Shown here: one piece after another, positions 27,001 through 36,601 of the stretch | Numbering within the stretch: position 1 is the first letter of the stretch | How the letters are laid out: the number at the start of each line of letters is the position of its first letter | Source: Flavobacteriaceae bacterium | GTDB lineage: Bacteria; Bacteroidota; Bacteroidia; Flavobacteriales; Flavobacteriaceae | Direction of reading: 5' to 3' | DNA length: 38,835 bases | NCBI GenBank assembly: GCA_020627885.1 | Contig: JAHDGB010000005.1 | Location: forward strand, 1 to 38,835 | Made by a program: the position numbers and the translations under genes | Notes under the pieces: generated by a model | The model's input: the letters and a program-made list of their open reading frames with translations, nothing else | Database searches by the model: none | What the model was told of the DNA's origin: nothing

Positions 27001-27504
27001 ATGACAAACTTAAAAAAAGCATACATCGCAGGAGGTTGTTTCTGGGGTATGGAAGATTTATTTAGAACACGACCAGGTGTTAAAAACACAAAAGTAGGCT
27101 ATCAAGGTGGTGAAAACGATAATCCAACATACAGAAACCATCCAGGGCATGCCGAAGGAATTGAGATAACTTATGATGTAACAGAAACGTCTTTCAAAGA
27201 AATATTAGACTTTTTCTTTAGAATTCACAATCCAACAACGGTAGATCAACAAGGAAACGACAGAGGTTCTAGTTACCGCTCAACTATTTTCTTCCAAGAT
27301 GAAGACGAAAAAGTAATAGCTGAAGAAGTGATTAATATTGTAAACAAATCAGGAAAATGGGACGCAAAAGTTGTTACGACATTAGAGCCATTTGCACCTT
27401 TCTGGGTAGCAGAAGACTATCACCAAGATTATTTAGTAAAAAACCCAAACGGATACACGTGTCACTATTTGAGATTTGAAGATAGTTACATAGAAGCTGC
27501 TTAA
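27001..27504 (+). CDS. msrA: Peptide-methionine (S)-S-oxide reductase (second copy)
   Basis: 167 aa; GGCFWGMEDLFRTRPGV, GHAEGIEITY, GNDRGSSYRSTIFF, AEDYHQDYL. Confidence 0.96.
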   Translation: MTNLKKAYIAGGCFWGMEDLFRTRPGVKNTKVGYQGGENDNPTYRNHPGHAEGIEITYDVTETSFKEILDFFFRIHNPTTVDQQGNDRGSSYRSTIFFQDEDEKVIAEEVINIVNKSGKWDAKVVTTLEPFAPFWVAEDYHQDYLVKNPNGYTCHYLRFEDSYIEAA

Positions 27505-27510
27505 TAAAAT

Positions 27511-27544
27511 AAAAGAGTTTACACAAAAAAGTGTAAACTCTTTT
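27511..27544. terminator. Intrinsic terminator after the second msrA
   Basis: Perfect 14-bp stem AAAAGAGTTTACAC-AAAAAA-GTGTAAACTCTTTT followed by ATTATTTT. Confidence 0.92.
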
Positions 27545-27560
27545 ATTATTTTATACATAA

Positions 27561-27710
27561 ATGAAAACATTAATGAAAGATAAAAAAATAGATATACTAA
27601 AAATTGAGACAAACAAAAAAAGCAGTTTTAAGGAACTGCCTTTGGCGTTTAAAATCATACCTATTATTCTAACAATCACATTGCTATTTATTCCAGTAGT
27701 CTTTATGTAA
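27561..27710 (+). CDS. Small single-TM protein (49 aa), not in ORF track
   Basis: ATG ORF MKTLMKDKKIDILKIETNKKSSFKELPLAFKIIPIILTITLLFIPVVFM; basic N-terminus plus one hydrophobic helix; 24 bp before the AhpD-like gene. Confidence 0.5.
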   Translation: MKTLMKDKKIDILKIETNKKSSFKELPLAFKIIPIILTITLLFIPVVFM

Positions 27711-27734
27711 ATAACACTAAAACTAATCAAAAAA

Positions 27735-28196
27735 ATGAGTGAGGTAAAATTCAAAAACACAAGATTTAATCCAGACGTAACGCCATTTCACGGATTAGCA
27801 AAGCAAATGGCAAAAGCTGTTGGTTACACAGCAAATTTAGATATCGACAAAGAATTAGCACAGCTATTAAGACTTCGTGTAGCACAAAAAAACGAATGTG
27901 CTTACTGCATTATTTTACATTCTAAAGCTTCTCGAGACATTGGCATTTCCGATGCAAAAACTGATAATATTTCATCTTGGTACAATAGCGAACTATACAC
28001 GAAAGTAGAGAAAGTAGCACTAGCGTATTGTGATAAACTAACTGATGGCAAATCCAAAAACTTTCAGAAATACCACAAGGCATTGGCAAAGCATTTCAAT
28101 GAAAAAGAAATAGCAGAAATTGCAGCAATAGTAATTAATATGAACGTTTGGACTCGTTTAAAACTTGCCCAAGGAGAAACACCATTTCAGGAATAG
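27735..28196 (+). CDS. Carboxymuconolactone decarboxylase/AhpD-like alkylhydroperoxidase family protein
   Basis: 153 aa; LLRLRVAQKNECAYCIILHSKASRDIG (CxxC..H AhpD core), EIAAIVINMNVWTRL. Confidence 0.92.
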   Translation: MSEVKFKNTRFNPDVTPFHGLAKQMAKAVGYTANLDIDKELAQLLRLRVAQKNECAYCIILHSKASRDIGISDAKTDNISSWYNSELYTKVEKVALAYCDKLTDGKSKNFQKYHKALAKHFNEKEIAEIAAIVINMNVWTRLKLAQGETPFQE

Positions 28197-29156
28197 TTGG
28201 CAGGAAATAAACATATAGGATTAGGAACAGCTGCCATTGGTAGGCCATTGTATATCAATGTACGACAAAATACAGATGAGAAACCATTTTCACTACCTAA
28301 GTTTAAGGAGAATGGTTTACAAGTTTTAGAAGACGCATACAGCAACGGAATTCGATTTTTTGATACATCGCCTGGTTATGGGCTTGCAGAACAACTACTC
28401 ATAGACTGGCTTAAAAAGAAGGGTGACCCAGATATTATTGTTTCCACAAAATGGGGTTATACCTATGTTGCTAATTTTGATCCAAATGCCATAGAGCACG
28501 AGGTAAAAGAACACTCTATTGAAAAACTTAATAATCAATGGAAATTTTCTAAAATGCTACTACCCCATCTTAAGGTGTATCAAATTCATTCTGCAACACT
28601 CGATACAGGTGTCTTAGAAAACAAAGAAGTTTTATCGCGTTTACACGAAATAAAAAAAGTACACAATATTACTATTGGTTTAACTACTACTGGCAACAAT
28701 CAAACCGAAATATTAGAGAAGGGTTTATCAATAGAAGTTGAAAACGAAAAGCTCTTTCAATCATTCCAATGTACGTTTAACATTTTAGATCAAAGTGTGT
28801 TTAAATATGCTAATAAACTTCAGAATATATCAGGTCCATTTATCATTAAAGAAGCACTTGCAAACGGACGGTTAATTCCAAATAATAGGTATTCAAATTA
28901 TTTTTTGCTTTATGATTTTTTGATGAAGTTAGCAGATCAATACAAGGTTGGTACAGATGCTGTAGCAATGCGTTATTGTATCGACAAGTTTCAGAACGCA
29001 AAAGTGTTGAGCGGAGCAGATAATTGTGTTCACCTACGAGCCAATTTACTAGCAAATCAATTTTCATTAACCCAAGACGAACTGGAAAAACTCGATTCCT
29101 TTAGAATAGAATCAACTGAATACTGGCTAGAAAGAAAATCATTACAATGGAATTAA
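28197..29156 (+). CDS. Aldo/keto reductase
   Basis: 319 aa; TTG start abutting the upstream stop; GLGTAAIGRPL, AYSNGIRFFDTSPGYGLAEQLL, VSTKWGY, HSATLDTGV. Confidence 0.92.
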   Translation: MAGNKHIGLGTAAIGRPLYINVRQNTDEKPFSLPKFKENGLQVLEDAYSNGIRFFDTSPGYGLAEQLLIDWLKKKGDPDIIVSTKWGYTYVANFDPNAIEHEVKEHSIEKLNNQWKFSKMLLPHLKVYQIHSATLDTGVLENKEVLSRLHEIKKVHNITIGLTTTGNNQTEILEKGLSIEVENEKLFQSFQCTFNILDQSVFKYANKLQNISGPFIIKEALANGRLIPNNRYSNYFLLYDFLMKLADQYKVGTDAVAMRYCIDKFQNAKVLSGADNCVHLRANLLANQFSLTQDELEKLDSFRIESTEYWLERKSLQWN

Positions 29157-29460
29157 ACAAAAACACAACTAATTGGGAACTACTTCCCATCTTTAACAAT
29201 TCTGTTCCTGTTTTAGAAGATTATAAAGGGAGAGCGCTTCTTTTTGTTAATAGAATGGTTATAGGGAATGCGGATAATATAAACATGATAGGGGGTTTAC
29301 ACACGATTTGAAGACCCAAAATATAAGCCAAAAAATTTTCAAAAAACCAAGAAAGATTATTTTATTCGTTGGTCATTTTGAAAAAATGTTAATCAAGCCA
29401 AGCTGAAGGAAGATCTCACTGGATATTGCTAAATACAGAAGAAAAATTAATATATAAATA
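29147..29460 (+). pseudogene. Frameshifted gene of unknown family, coupled to the aldo/keto reductase
   Basis: ATG overlaps the AKR stop; MELNKNTTNWELLPIFNNSVPVLEDYKGRALLFVNRMVIGNADNINMIGGLHTI*, then other frames RFEDPKYKPKNFQKTKKDYFIRWSF and AEGRSHWILLNTEEKLIYK*. Confidence 0.5.
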
Positions 29461-29469
29461 AAAGATAAT

Positions 29470-29946
29470 ATGCAAAATTTAAATGAAATAGGCTTAGATA
29501 AAGACAAAGCTAAAGAACTAGTAAAAGAATTAAATGAATTGTTAGCTAATTATTCCATATTTTACCAAAATGTAAGGGGTTACCATTGGAACATAAAGGG
29601 AGAGAAATTCTTTGAACTTCACAAAAAATTTGAAGAATTGTATAATGACTTGTTTGTAAAGATAGATGATATAGCTGAGCGGATTCTTACACTAGGAGGA
29701 AAACCTAATCATAACTTTACGGACTATAATCAATCCGCTATTATTTCTGAAGCTACTGAAGTTACCGACGGAATCTGGGCAGCTAAAGATATTTTAAACA
29801 CTTTTCAAAAACTATTAATAAAGCAAAGAACAATACTTTCTCTTTCTGGAGATGCTGAAGATGAAGGCACCAACTCTATGGTAAGCGATTATATAGGAGA
29901 ACAAGAAAAATTAGTATGGATGTACTCTTCTTTTTTAAACAATTAA
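29470..29946 (+). CDS. dps: Dps family DNA-binding/ferritin-like protein
   Basis: 158 aa; LLANYSIFYQNVRGYHWNIKGEKFFELHKKFEELYNDLFVKIDDIAERILTLGG ferroxidase motif. Confidence 0.96.
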   Translation: MQNLNEIGLDKDKAKELVKELNELLANYSIFYQNVRGYHWNIKGEKFFELHKKFEELYNDLFVKIDDIAERILTLGGKPNHNFTDYNQSAIISEATEVTDGIWAAKDILNTFQKLLIKQRTILSLSGDAEDEGTNSMVSDYIGEQEKLVWMYSSFLNN

Positions 29947-29956
29947 ATAAATATAT

Positions 29957-30238
29957 ATGAAAGCAATTTGGAACAATCAAGTATTAGCAGAAAGCGATAA
30001 AACTGTAGTTATTGAAAACAATCATTATTTTCCGCCAGAAAGTTTAAATAAAGATTTTTTTAAATCAAGCGAATTACACTCAACCTGTCCCTGGAAAGGA
30101 GAAGCGTCTTACTATTCATTACAGGTAGATGGGAAAGAAAATAAAGATGCTGCGTGGTATTATACAAACCCTTCAGAATTGGCAAAAGGAATTAAAAATC
30201 ATGTTGCTTTTTGGAGAGGCGTTGAAGTAACCCAATAA
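29957..30238 (+). CDS. DUF427 domain protein
   Basis: 93 aa; KAIWNNQVLAESDKTVVIENNHYFPPESL...CPWKGEASYYSLQVDGKENKDAAWYYTNP. Confidence 0.9.
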   Translation: MKAIWNNQVLAESDKTVVIENNHYFPPESLNKDFFKSSELHSTCPWKGEASYYSLQVDGKENKDAAWYYTNPSELAKGIKNHVAFWRGVEVTQ

Positions 30239-30642
30239 TGCATAAGGATATGCAAGAATGGTATTTGCCAATTACAATATTACCAGCTTTAGGAATGTTA
30301 ATTCTCTCTACAACAAGTCAAATGATGACTTTAAGTAGTGAAATTAACAGCTTGCTCCAGGAAAAATGTACAGATTTTCAACATTTAATTTCAGAAAAAA
30401 AACTAAAACAATTGGGGTTACTTACTAGAGCTAGTGCACTACTTTATCTAGCTTCTGGTATTTATGTCCTTTCTGGAATTCTTGGGGCTGTATTAGAGGC
30501 AGCGTCATTTTATGATATCCCTAGTCTCTTATTGTATGGCGGAACTATTTTGGTCTTTATAGCATTTATTTTGTTAATAATATATGCTTTTAGGGCCGTA
30601 AGAATAAGGAAACTTCAATTTGACAATAATCATAATTTATAG
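30238..30642 (+). CDS. DUF2721-like membrane protein
   Basis: 134 aa with three TM segments; ILPALGMLILSTTSQMMTLSSEI...QLGLLTRASALLYLASGIYVLSGIL; 1-nt overlap upstream. Confidence 0.7.
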   Translation: MHKDMQEWYLPITILPALGMLILSTTSQMMTLSSEINSLLQEKCTDFQHLISEKKLKQLGLLTRASALLYLASGIYVLSGILGAVLEAASFYDIPSLLLYGGTILVFIAFILLIIYAFRAVRIRKLQFDNNHNL

Positions 30643-31155
30643 TTGAAAGAGATAAATAAAATAGGGTTTGGTGGAGGTTGCCATTGGTGTACAGAAGCTG
30701 TATTTCAATCACTTAATGGAGTTCATAACGTTGAGCAAGGTTGGATAGCTTCAGAAGGAGATAATTTTGCTTTTTCTGAAGCTGTAACATTAAAATATGA
30801 CAAAAACGTTATTCCGTTGGAGGTCTTGTTAGAGATTCATTTGCATACACATAAGAGCACATCAAAACATAGTATGCGCAATAAATATCGCTCTGCTGTA
30901 TACGTGTTTCATTCTGAACAGGAGACTGATGTTAGAACAAAGTTAAATGTTCTTCAAGAAAGATTTGATAATAAGTTGATAACACAAGTGCTTTATTTTT
31001 TAGAATTTAAACCATCACGAGAACAGATAACCAATTACTTCTATAAAAACCCAAAAAAACCATTCTGCGAAACATTTATTAATCCTAAATTACAATTCTT
31101 GTTAAAGGAATATTCTGGTTATGTAAATAAGCAAATGAAAGAACTTAAAGGATAA
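30643..31155 (+). CDS. Divergent MsrA-like protein lacking canonical GHAE and DYHQDY motifs
   Basis: 170 aa, TTG start; GGGCHWCTEAVFQSLNGVHNVEQGWIAS, ...KYRSAVYVFHSEQE; C-terminal half diverges. Confidence 0.88.
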   Translation: MKEINKIGFGGGCHWCTEAVFQSLNGVHNVEQGWIASEGDNFAFSEAVTLKYDKNVIPLEVLLEIHLHTHKSTSKHSMRNKYRSAVYVFHSEQETDVRTKLNVLQERFDNKLITQVLYFLEFKPSREQITNYFYKNPKKPFCETFINPKLQFLLKEYSGYVNKQMKELKG

Positions 31156-31203
31156 ATAGAGTATCAATAAAGATAAACATTAAAGAACTTAAAGTTTAAA
31201 GTA

Positions 31204-32427
31204 ATGAATAGAAAGCTAAAAATAAAAAACCGTAAAGGACACGAATTGCATGCTTTACTCGAACTACCAGCAAATCAAAAACCAAATAAATATGCGATAT
31301 TTGCTCACTGCTTTACGTGCAGTAGTCGTTTGGATGCAGTGAGGAACATAAGTCGTGCTCTAACAAATTTTGGGTTTGGTGTTGTTCGCTTTGATTTTAC
31401 AGGACTTGGACGAAGTACTGGAGAATTTACAGAAAGTCATTTCTCTGGTAACGTTAATGACCTACTCGATGTACACCTCTTCATTAAAGAAAAATATATG
31501 GCACCGTCATTATTAATTGGTCATTCTTTGGGTGGATCTGCATCTATTGTAGCTGCTTCTAAATTAGAAGATATTAAAGCGGTAGCATCAATTGGAGCAC
31601 CTTCCGATGTTAAGCATGTAAAAAACAATCTTGTCTCGAATCAGCTTGAAGAAGTTGAAAAGCTAGGAGAAATTGAAATCAATATTGGAGGCCGTCCCTT
31701 TAAAATAAATAAAGAATTTGTAGACGATTTTAGTAAAATAGATTTACTCCAAGTTACCAAGGGTTTAAAGAAACCTTTACTCATAATGCACTCACCTCAA
31801 GACAAAATCGTTAAGACAGATCATGCTCATGATCTGTTTGTAGCAGCATATCATCCAAAGAGTTTTGTAAGCCTAGATGGAGCAGACCATTTACTTACTA
31901 ACAAGACAGATAGTGTCTATACTGGTAATGTAATAGGAGCTTGGGTAAAACGGTATTTCCCAGAGGAAGAAAACGAAATGTTAAGCACAGAAGGGGAACA
32001 GCTTGTAGCACACCTAGATTTAACCAAAGATAATTTCACGACACAATTACAAACTAATAAGCACTCGTTTATTGCAGACGAACCTGGTAGTGTTGGTGGT
32101 GATGATTTTGGACCATCTCCTTATGAATATCTCAATGCCTCAATTGCAACTTGTACTGCAATGACTCTAAAACTCTATGCACAGAGAAAAAAATGGGATT
32201 TGAAAGAGGTATTTGTATACATCTCTCACGCAAGAAAACATAGTGATGAGTTAATGATAGATATCGAAAAGCCTGGGTATTTAGACCAGATTTCGAAACG
32301 TTTAAAATTTGTAGGAAACCTTGATGATAAACAAAAACAGAGATTAAAAGAAATAGCTTCAAAATGTCCAGTACACAAAACTGTGGCAAGCAAGGTAATT
32401 TTTGACACTAAAATAATTGAAGATTAG
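31204..32427 (+). CDS. Bifunctional alpha/beta hydrolase-OsmC family protein
   Basis: 407 aa; [31 protein letters not shown] nucleophile elbow, GADHLL; OsmC part [17 protein letters not shown]...SKCPVHKTV with both Cys. Confidence 0.95.
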   Translation: MNRKLKIKNRKGHELHALLELPANQKPNKYAIFAHCFTCSSRLDAVRNISRALTNFGFGVVRFDFTGLGRSTGEFTESHFSGNVNDLLDVHLFIKEKYMAPSLLIGHSLGGSASIVAASKLEDIKAVASIGAPSDVKHVKNNLVSNQLEEVEKLGEIEINIGGRPFKINKEFVDDFSKIDLLQVTKGLKKPLLIMHSPQDKIVKTDHAHDLFVAAYHPKSFVSLDGADHLLTNKTDSVYTGNVIGAWVKRYFPEEENEMLSTEGEQLVAHLDLTKDNFTTQLQTNKHSFIADEPGSVGGDDFGPSPYEYLNASIATCTAMTLKLYAQRKKWDLKEVFVYISHARKHSDELMIDIEKPGYLDQISKRLKFVGNLDDKQKQRLKEIASKCPVHKTVASKVIFDTKIIED

Positions 32428-33583
32428 ATTGGATACAAATAGACTAAAAATAAAATTTATTGAAGTTCGGAAAGCTACCGAAGCAATATGCACGCCGTTA
32501 GAAATTGAAGACTACTCTGTTCAACCTGTAATTGATGTTTCTCCACCAAAATGGCATTTAGCACACAGTTCCTGGTTTTTTGAAGAGTTTGTGCTAAAGC
32601 TGTTTTCAAAGGACTACGAAATCTTCGATGAAGATTTTGCATATCTGTTTAATAGCTACTACAATAATGCTGGCGAACGTGTTTTGAGACCAAATAGAGG
32701 TCTTATGACACGTCCTACGGTAAAAAGAGTGTATGAGTATCGCAATTACGTTACACAAGGTGTCATTTCGTTGTTGGAAAAGAATCAAAACAAGGATGTA
32801 TTAGCTTTAATTGAAATCGGTCTTAACCACGAGCAACAACATCAAGAATTACTTGCTTATGACATTAAATACATCCTTGGCCATCAACCTACATTTCCGA
32901 AATACAAAAATGATTTTCTATTTTCTGAAGAACATCAACAGCAAACGTTCATTCCGATAGAAGAGGGTGTTTATGAAATTGGACATAAAGGCAATGACTT
33001 CTGTTTTGATAATGAATTAGGAAGACATAAAACTTATATTCAATCGTTTGAGATTTCAAATAAGCTTGTAACTAATCAAGAATACATTGAATTTATTGAA
33101 TCTGGAGGTTATAGAGATTACAACTTATGGCATGCCGAAGGCTGGGATTATATAAACACCAATAATATAAATTCACCATTATACTGGCATTTTACCAAAG
33201 AAAAATGGCACTATTATAACTTTAATGGTTTAGAGCTAATTAATCCAAGTGAACCAGTAATGCACATAAGCTATTATGAAGCATTTGCTTATGCTCAATG
33301 GAAGAAAATGCGTCTACCTACTGAGTTTGAATGGGAAGTGGTATCAGATAAATTAAATTGGGGAAACCTCTGGGAGTGGACCTCTAGTGCATATCAACCC
33401 TATCCTAATTTCGCAAAAGCAGATGGTGCATTAGGAGAATATAATGGTAAGTTTATGGTAGGATTGCAAGTTTTACGCGGTGCATCAATCGCAACACCAA
33501 AAAACCACAGTAGAAAAACCTACAGAAACTTTTTTCAACCCAGCTTACAATATATGTTCTCTGGAATAAGACTCGTTAGATAA
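32417..33583 (+). CDS. egtB: EgtB-type sulfoxide synthase (ergothioneine biosynthesis)
   Basis: 388 aa; DinB-like N-term with [15 protein letters not shown] and [13 protein letters not shown]-sulfatase C-term [10 protein letters not shown]...[15 protein letters not shown]...LRGAS. Overlaps the upstream stop by 11 nt. Confidence 0.93.
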   Translation: MKIRLDTNRLKIKFIEVRKATEAICTPLEIEDYSVQPVIDVSPPKWHLAHSSWFFEEFVLKLFSKDYEIFDEDFAYLFNSYYNNAGERVLRPNRGLMTRPTVKRVYEYRNYVTQGVISLLEKNQNKDVLALIEIGLNHEQQHQELLAYDIKYILGHQPTFPKYKNDFLFSEEHQQQTFIPIEEGVYEIGHKGNDFCFDNELGRHKTYIQSFEISNKLVTNQEYIEFIESGGYRDYNLWHAEGWDYINTNNINSPLYWHFTKEKWHYYNFNGLELINPSEPVMHISYYEAFAYAQWKKMRLPTEFEWEVVSDKLNWGNLWEWTSSAYQPYPNFAKADGALGEYNGKFMVGLQVLRGASIATPKNHSRKTYRNFFQPSLQYMFSGIRLVR

Positions 33584-33584
33584 T

Positions 33585-34526
33585 ATGGACAAACAATTTG
33601 CAAATGATGTTATAGAAGGATTGTCCTCTAAACAAAAGTACCTCTCTTCAAAGTATTTTTATGATGATATAGGAAGTAGAATTTTTCAGGAAATAATGAA
33701 TATGCCTGATTATTACCCAACAGACAGCGAGTTTGAAATTCTATCACTACAAGCCAGTAAAATTATTGAAGCTCTAAACTTTAACAAGCCTTTTAATATT
33801 GTAGAGTTAGGGGCTGGGGATGGGTTTAAAACCTTTAAACTTTTGGAGTATTTAGTACAAAATAAAATTCAGTTTTATTATGTCCCAATAGATATTTCAC
33901 AAGGTGCTATGGATATCTTGACGAAAAGTTTAAAGGAGAGACTTCCCTCACTAGATATTTATCCGCGCGTTGGCGATTATTTTGAAGTCCTTCAAAGTGA
34001 AAACCTACAGACAGAAATTCCAAGTTTACTATTATTTCTTGGCGGAAATATAGGGAACTACAAACAAAATGAAACGAAAAACTTAATGTCTATTTTTTAT
34101 GATTCAATGAAACCCAATGACAAGTTATTAATTGGTTTCGATTTAAGGAAGAATCCGATTACAATTCACAATGCTTATTACGATAAATACGGCATTACAA
34201 AAAGATTTAATCTTAATCTTTTAATAAGAATTAACAGAGAATTTGAAGGAGATTTTAAACTGGACGATTTTGATTTTTATTGTACTTACAATCCCGAAAA
34301 TGGAAATGTAAAAAGCTATATAGTTAGCTTGAGGAAGCAGACTGTTTACTTGAAAAAGCTTGACCATTATTTTCACTTTGATTATGATGAGTGTATCTGG
34401 ACAGAGCTTTCAAAAAAATATAACTTTGATGAAATAGAAGCATTAGCAAACAACACAAAATTTAAAGTCGAAAATCACTTTTTGGACTGTAAACATTACT
34501 TTTCAGATTCTTTACTTTCAAAATAA
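33585..34526 (+). CDS. egtD: L-histidine N-alpha-methyltransferase
   Basis: 313 aa; SSKYFYDDIGSRIFQEIMNMPDYYPTDSEFEIL, NIVELGAGDGFKTFKLLEYL, LLLFLGGNIGNY. Confidence 0.94.
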   Translation: MDKQFANDVIEGLSSKQKYLSSKYFYDDIGSRIFQEIMNMPDYYPTDSEFEILSLQASKIIEALNFNKPFNIVELGAGDGFKTFKLLEYLVQNKIQFYYVPIDISQGAMDILTKSLKERLPSLDIYPRVGDYFEVLQSENLQTEIPSLLLFLGGNIGNYKQNETKNLMSIFYDSMKPNDKLLIGFDLRKNPITIHNAYYDKYGITKRFNLNLLIRINREFEGDFKLDDFDFYCTYNPENGNVKSYIVSLRKQTVYLKKLDHYFHFDYDECIWTELSKKYNFDEIEALANNTKFKVENHFLDCKHYFSDSLLSK

Positions 34527-34614
34527 AAAGCACCAAAAAACAATGTGGACTTTCTATATTTAGACTTGGACATTAAGTTGCGTTATTTAGGGTTATAAAA
34601 ATTAACTTTAAATA

Positions 34615-34803
34615 TAAAAAAGAAACAAGACTTACAGTCCTTCATTTAAACAAAAGACAGTAAAATTAAGTGTTTCCAGGGGTAATGTTAAACAGGTATG
34701 TGATGGGTTAGATATTCAGTATTACTTCGTTGGAGAAAAAGAATCAGATACTTACGATAAGAATAGTTTTCCTGGTCGAGGGAAACCAAAATTAACAGAG
34801 TAG
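34615..34803 (+). mobile_element. Relic of an IS3-type OrfA transposase
   Basis: Frame reads KKRNKTYSPSFKQKTVKLSVSRGNVKQVCDGLDIQYYFVGEKESDTYDKNSFPGRGKPKLTE*; matches IS3-group OrfA (YSPEFKQKAVxLSxxRGNVxxVCxELxI...NSFPGxGxPKLTE). No OrfB or terminal inverted repeats recognised. Confidence 0.75.
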
Positions 34804-34877
34804 CAATCATAATTAACTTATAGCTCTTAATATTTTAAATCAACACTTTTAAAGTGAATAGAATGTTACTACTATTC

Positions 34878-35336
34878 CTATAAAGAAATAGCTGTAGTAT
34901 GTTTTACTTCATTTATCATAAACATGCTATGTGTGCTTCCAATATGACTAATAGTAGTTAGTTTTTTTACCATAAACTCTCTAAACGCTTCCATGTCTTT
35001 TACTAGTACTTTTAACAAATAATCATAATCACCACTTATATGATAACATTCTAAAACCTCTTGTAAATTTGCAACTTCTTTCTCAAACTTAACAACATAA
35101 TCTTGCGTATGTTGAGATAACTTAATATGGCAAAAAGCAACAAAAGACTTATCTACTTTTTCCTTTTTAACCAAAGCAACATACCTATCAATAACTCCAA
35201 TATTTTCGAGTTTTTTTATACGTTCATACACCGCCGTAACCGATAAATTTAACGAATTAGACAACTCTTTATTCGTTTTTTTACTATCGTTTTGCAATAG
35301 AACTATTAATTTTTTATCTATATCATCAAATTTCAT
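34878..35336 (-). CDS. Lrp/AsnC family transcriptional regulator
   Basis: 152 aa; DDIDKKLIVLLQNDSKKTNKELSNSLNLSVTAVYERIKKLENIGVIDRY; RAM domain ECYHISGDYDYLLKVLVKDMEAF. Confidence 0.95.
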   Translation of the reverse strand: MKFDDIDKKLIVLLQNDSKKTNKELSNSLNLSVTAVYERIKKLENIGVIDRYVALVKKEKVDKSFVAFCHIKLSQHTQDYVVKFEKEVANLQEVLECYHISGDYDYLLKVLVKDMEAFREFMVKKLTTISHIGSTHSMFMINEVKHTTAISL

Positions 35337-35493
35337 GATTGAAAATTTTTCTGTCTAAAAAGCTTAAACAACATTTTTAATTAATAATAATCTAATTTAA
35401 CGCAAAAAAACAATTTTATTTTCTAAATAAAATAATTCTTATTGATTAATATTCTTTTAAAGTATAATTTTAATTAATATTTAACCAATATTC

Positions 35494-36594
35494 ATGAAGG
35501 ATTTTATTATTATAGGAGCAGGACAATCGGGGTTATCTATTGCCTACTATTTAAAGAAACAAAACTTAGACTTCTTAATAGTCGATGCTAATTCTGAAGT
35601 AGGAGAACCTTGGCTAAAACGCTGGGACTCCCTAAAGCTATTTACTCCATCAGAGTTTAATAATTTACCCGGGCTAACATTTCCCCATAAAAAAGGGCAT
35701 TACGCTAACAAATATGAAGTCGCAAATTATTTAAAACAATATGCAACAACATTTAGTTTCCCTATTACTTTCAATGAAAAAATAATAGCCTTAAAAAAAG
35801 AGAGTAATCATTTTATTCTTAAAAGTAAGGGTAATGTTTTTAAAGCAAAAAATGTTATCGTTTCTACTGGCCCTTTTCATACACCATACACGCCAGCATG
35901 CCATTCCAAAATTTCAGATCATATTGTACAAATTCATAGTGAGCATTACAAAAACCCTAGTCAATTACAAAAAGGAGATACTTTAGTTGTTGGAGCTGGA
36001 GATTCTGGCGTACAAATTCTTCAAGAAATTTCTGAAACTAATAGAGCAGTATACTTTTCTGGAACTACCAATATTGGGACACTACCACAAGAAGTCTTAG
36101 GAAAAACATTATGGTGGTGGTTTAAAAAAATAGGTTTTTTATCAGCTTCAAAATATTCTTGGATTGGAAAAAAACTAATCTCTGGGAGGCAACCTGTTAT
36201 TGGTACTGATGTGAAAAAATTATTTAAAAAACCCAATGTACACTGTGTTGGAAGAACTTTAGATACAGATAATGAAACTATTGTTTTTGAAAAAGAAAGA
36301 ATTTCCTCTATTAAAAATATAATTTGGGCTACTGGATTTAAACCAAATTTTAACTGGATTGAAGGTGAGCAAATGGATTCTAAAAACTACCCAAAAAATT
36401 ATAGAGGTATTAGTGAAATAAAAGGGTTGTATTATTTAGGATTACCATGGTTACATACCAGAGGTTCTGCTACCCTTGGTGGTGTGAAAAATGATGCCAT
36501 TTATTTAAATGACTATATTTTAAAAATGAAAGCTACTGTAAAAGAGCATTCAAAAAACGAAAATAAAAGAATAATTAGTTTAAACATAAAATAG
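35494..36594 (+). CDS. Flavin-containing monooxygenase-like FAD/NAD(P)-binding protein
   Basis: 366 aa; IIGAGQSGLSIAYYLKK, VVGAGDSGVQILQEI second Rossmann, IIWATGFKPNFNW. Confidence 0.92.
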   Translation: MKDFIIIGAGQSGLSIAYYLKKQNLDFLIVDANSEVGEPWLKRWDSLKLFTPSEFNNLPGLTFPHKKGHYANKYEVANYLKQYATTFSFPITFNEKIIALKKESNHFILKSKGNVFKAKNVIVSTGPFHTPYTPACHSKISDHIVQIHSEHYKNPSQLQKGDTLVVGAGDSGVQILQEISETNRAVYFSGTTNIGTLPQEVLGKTLWWWFKKIGFLSASKYSWIGKKLISGRQPVIGTDVKKLFKKPNVHCVGRTLDTDNETIVFEKERISSIKNIIWATGFKPNFNWIEGEQMDSKNYPKNYRGISEIKGLYYLGLPWLHTRGSATLGGVKNDAIYLNDYILKMKATVKEHSKNENKRIISLNIK

Positions 36595-36601
36595 CATAAT
36601 A

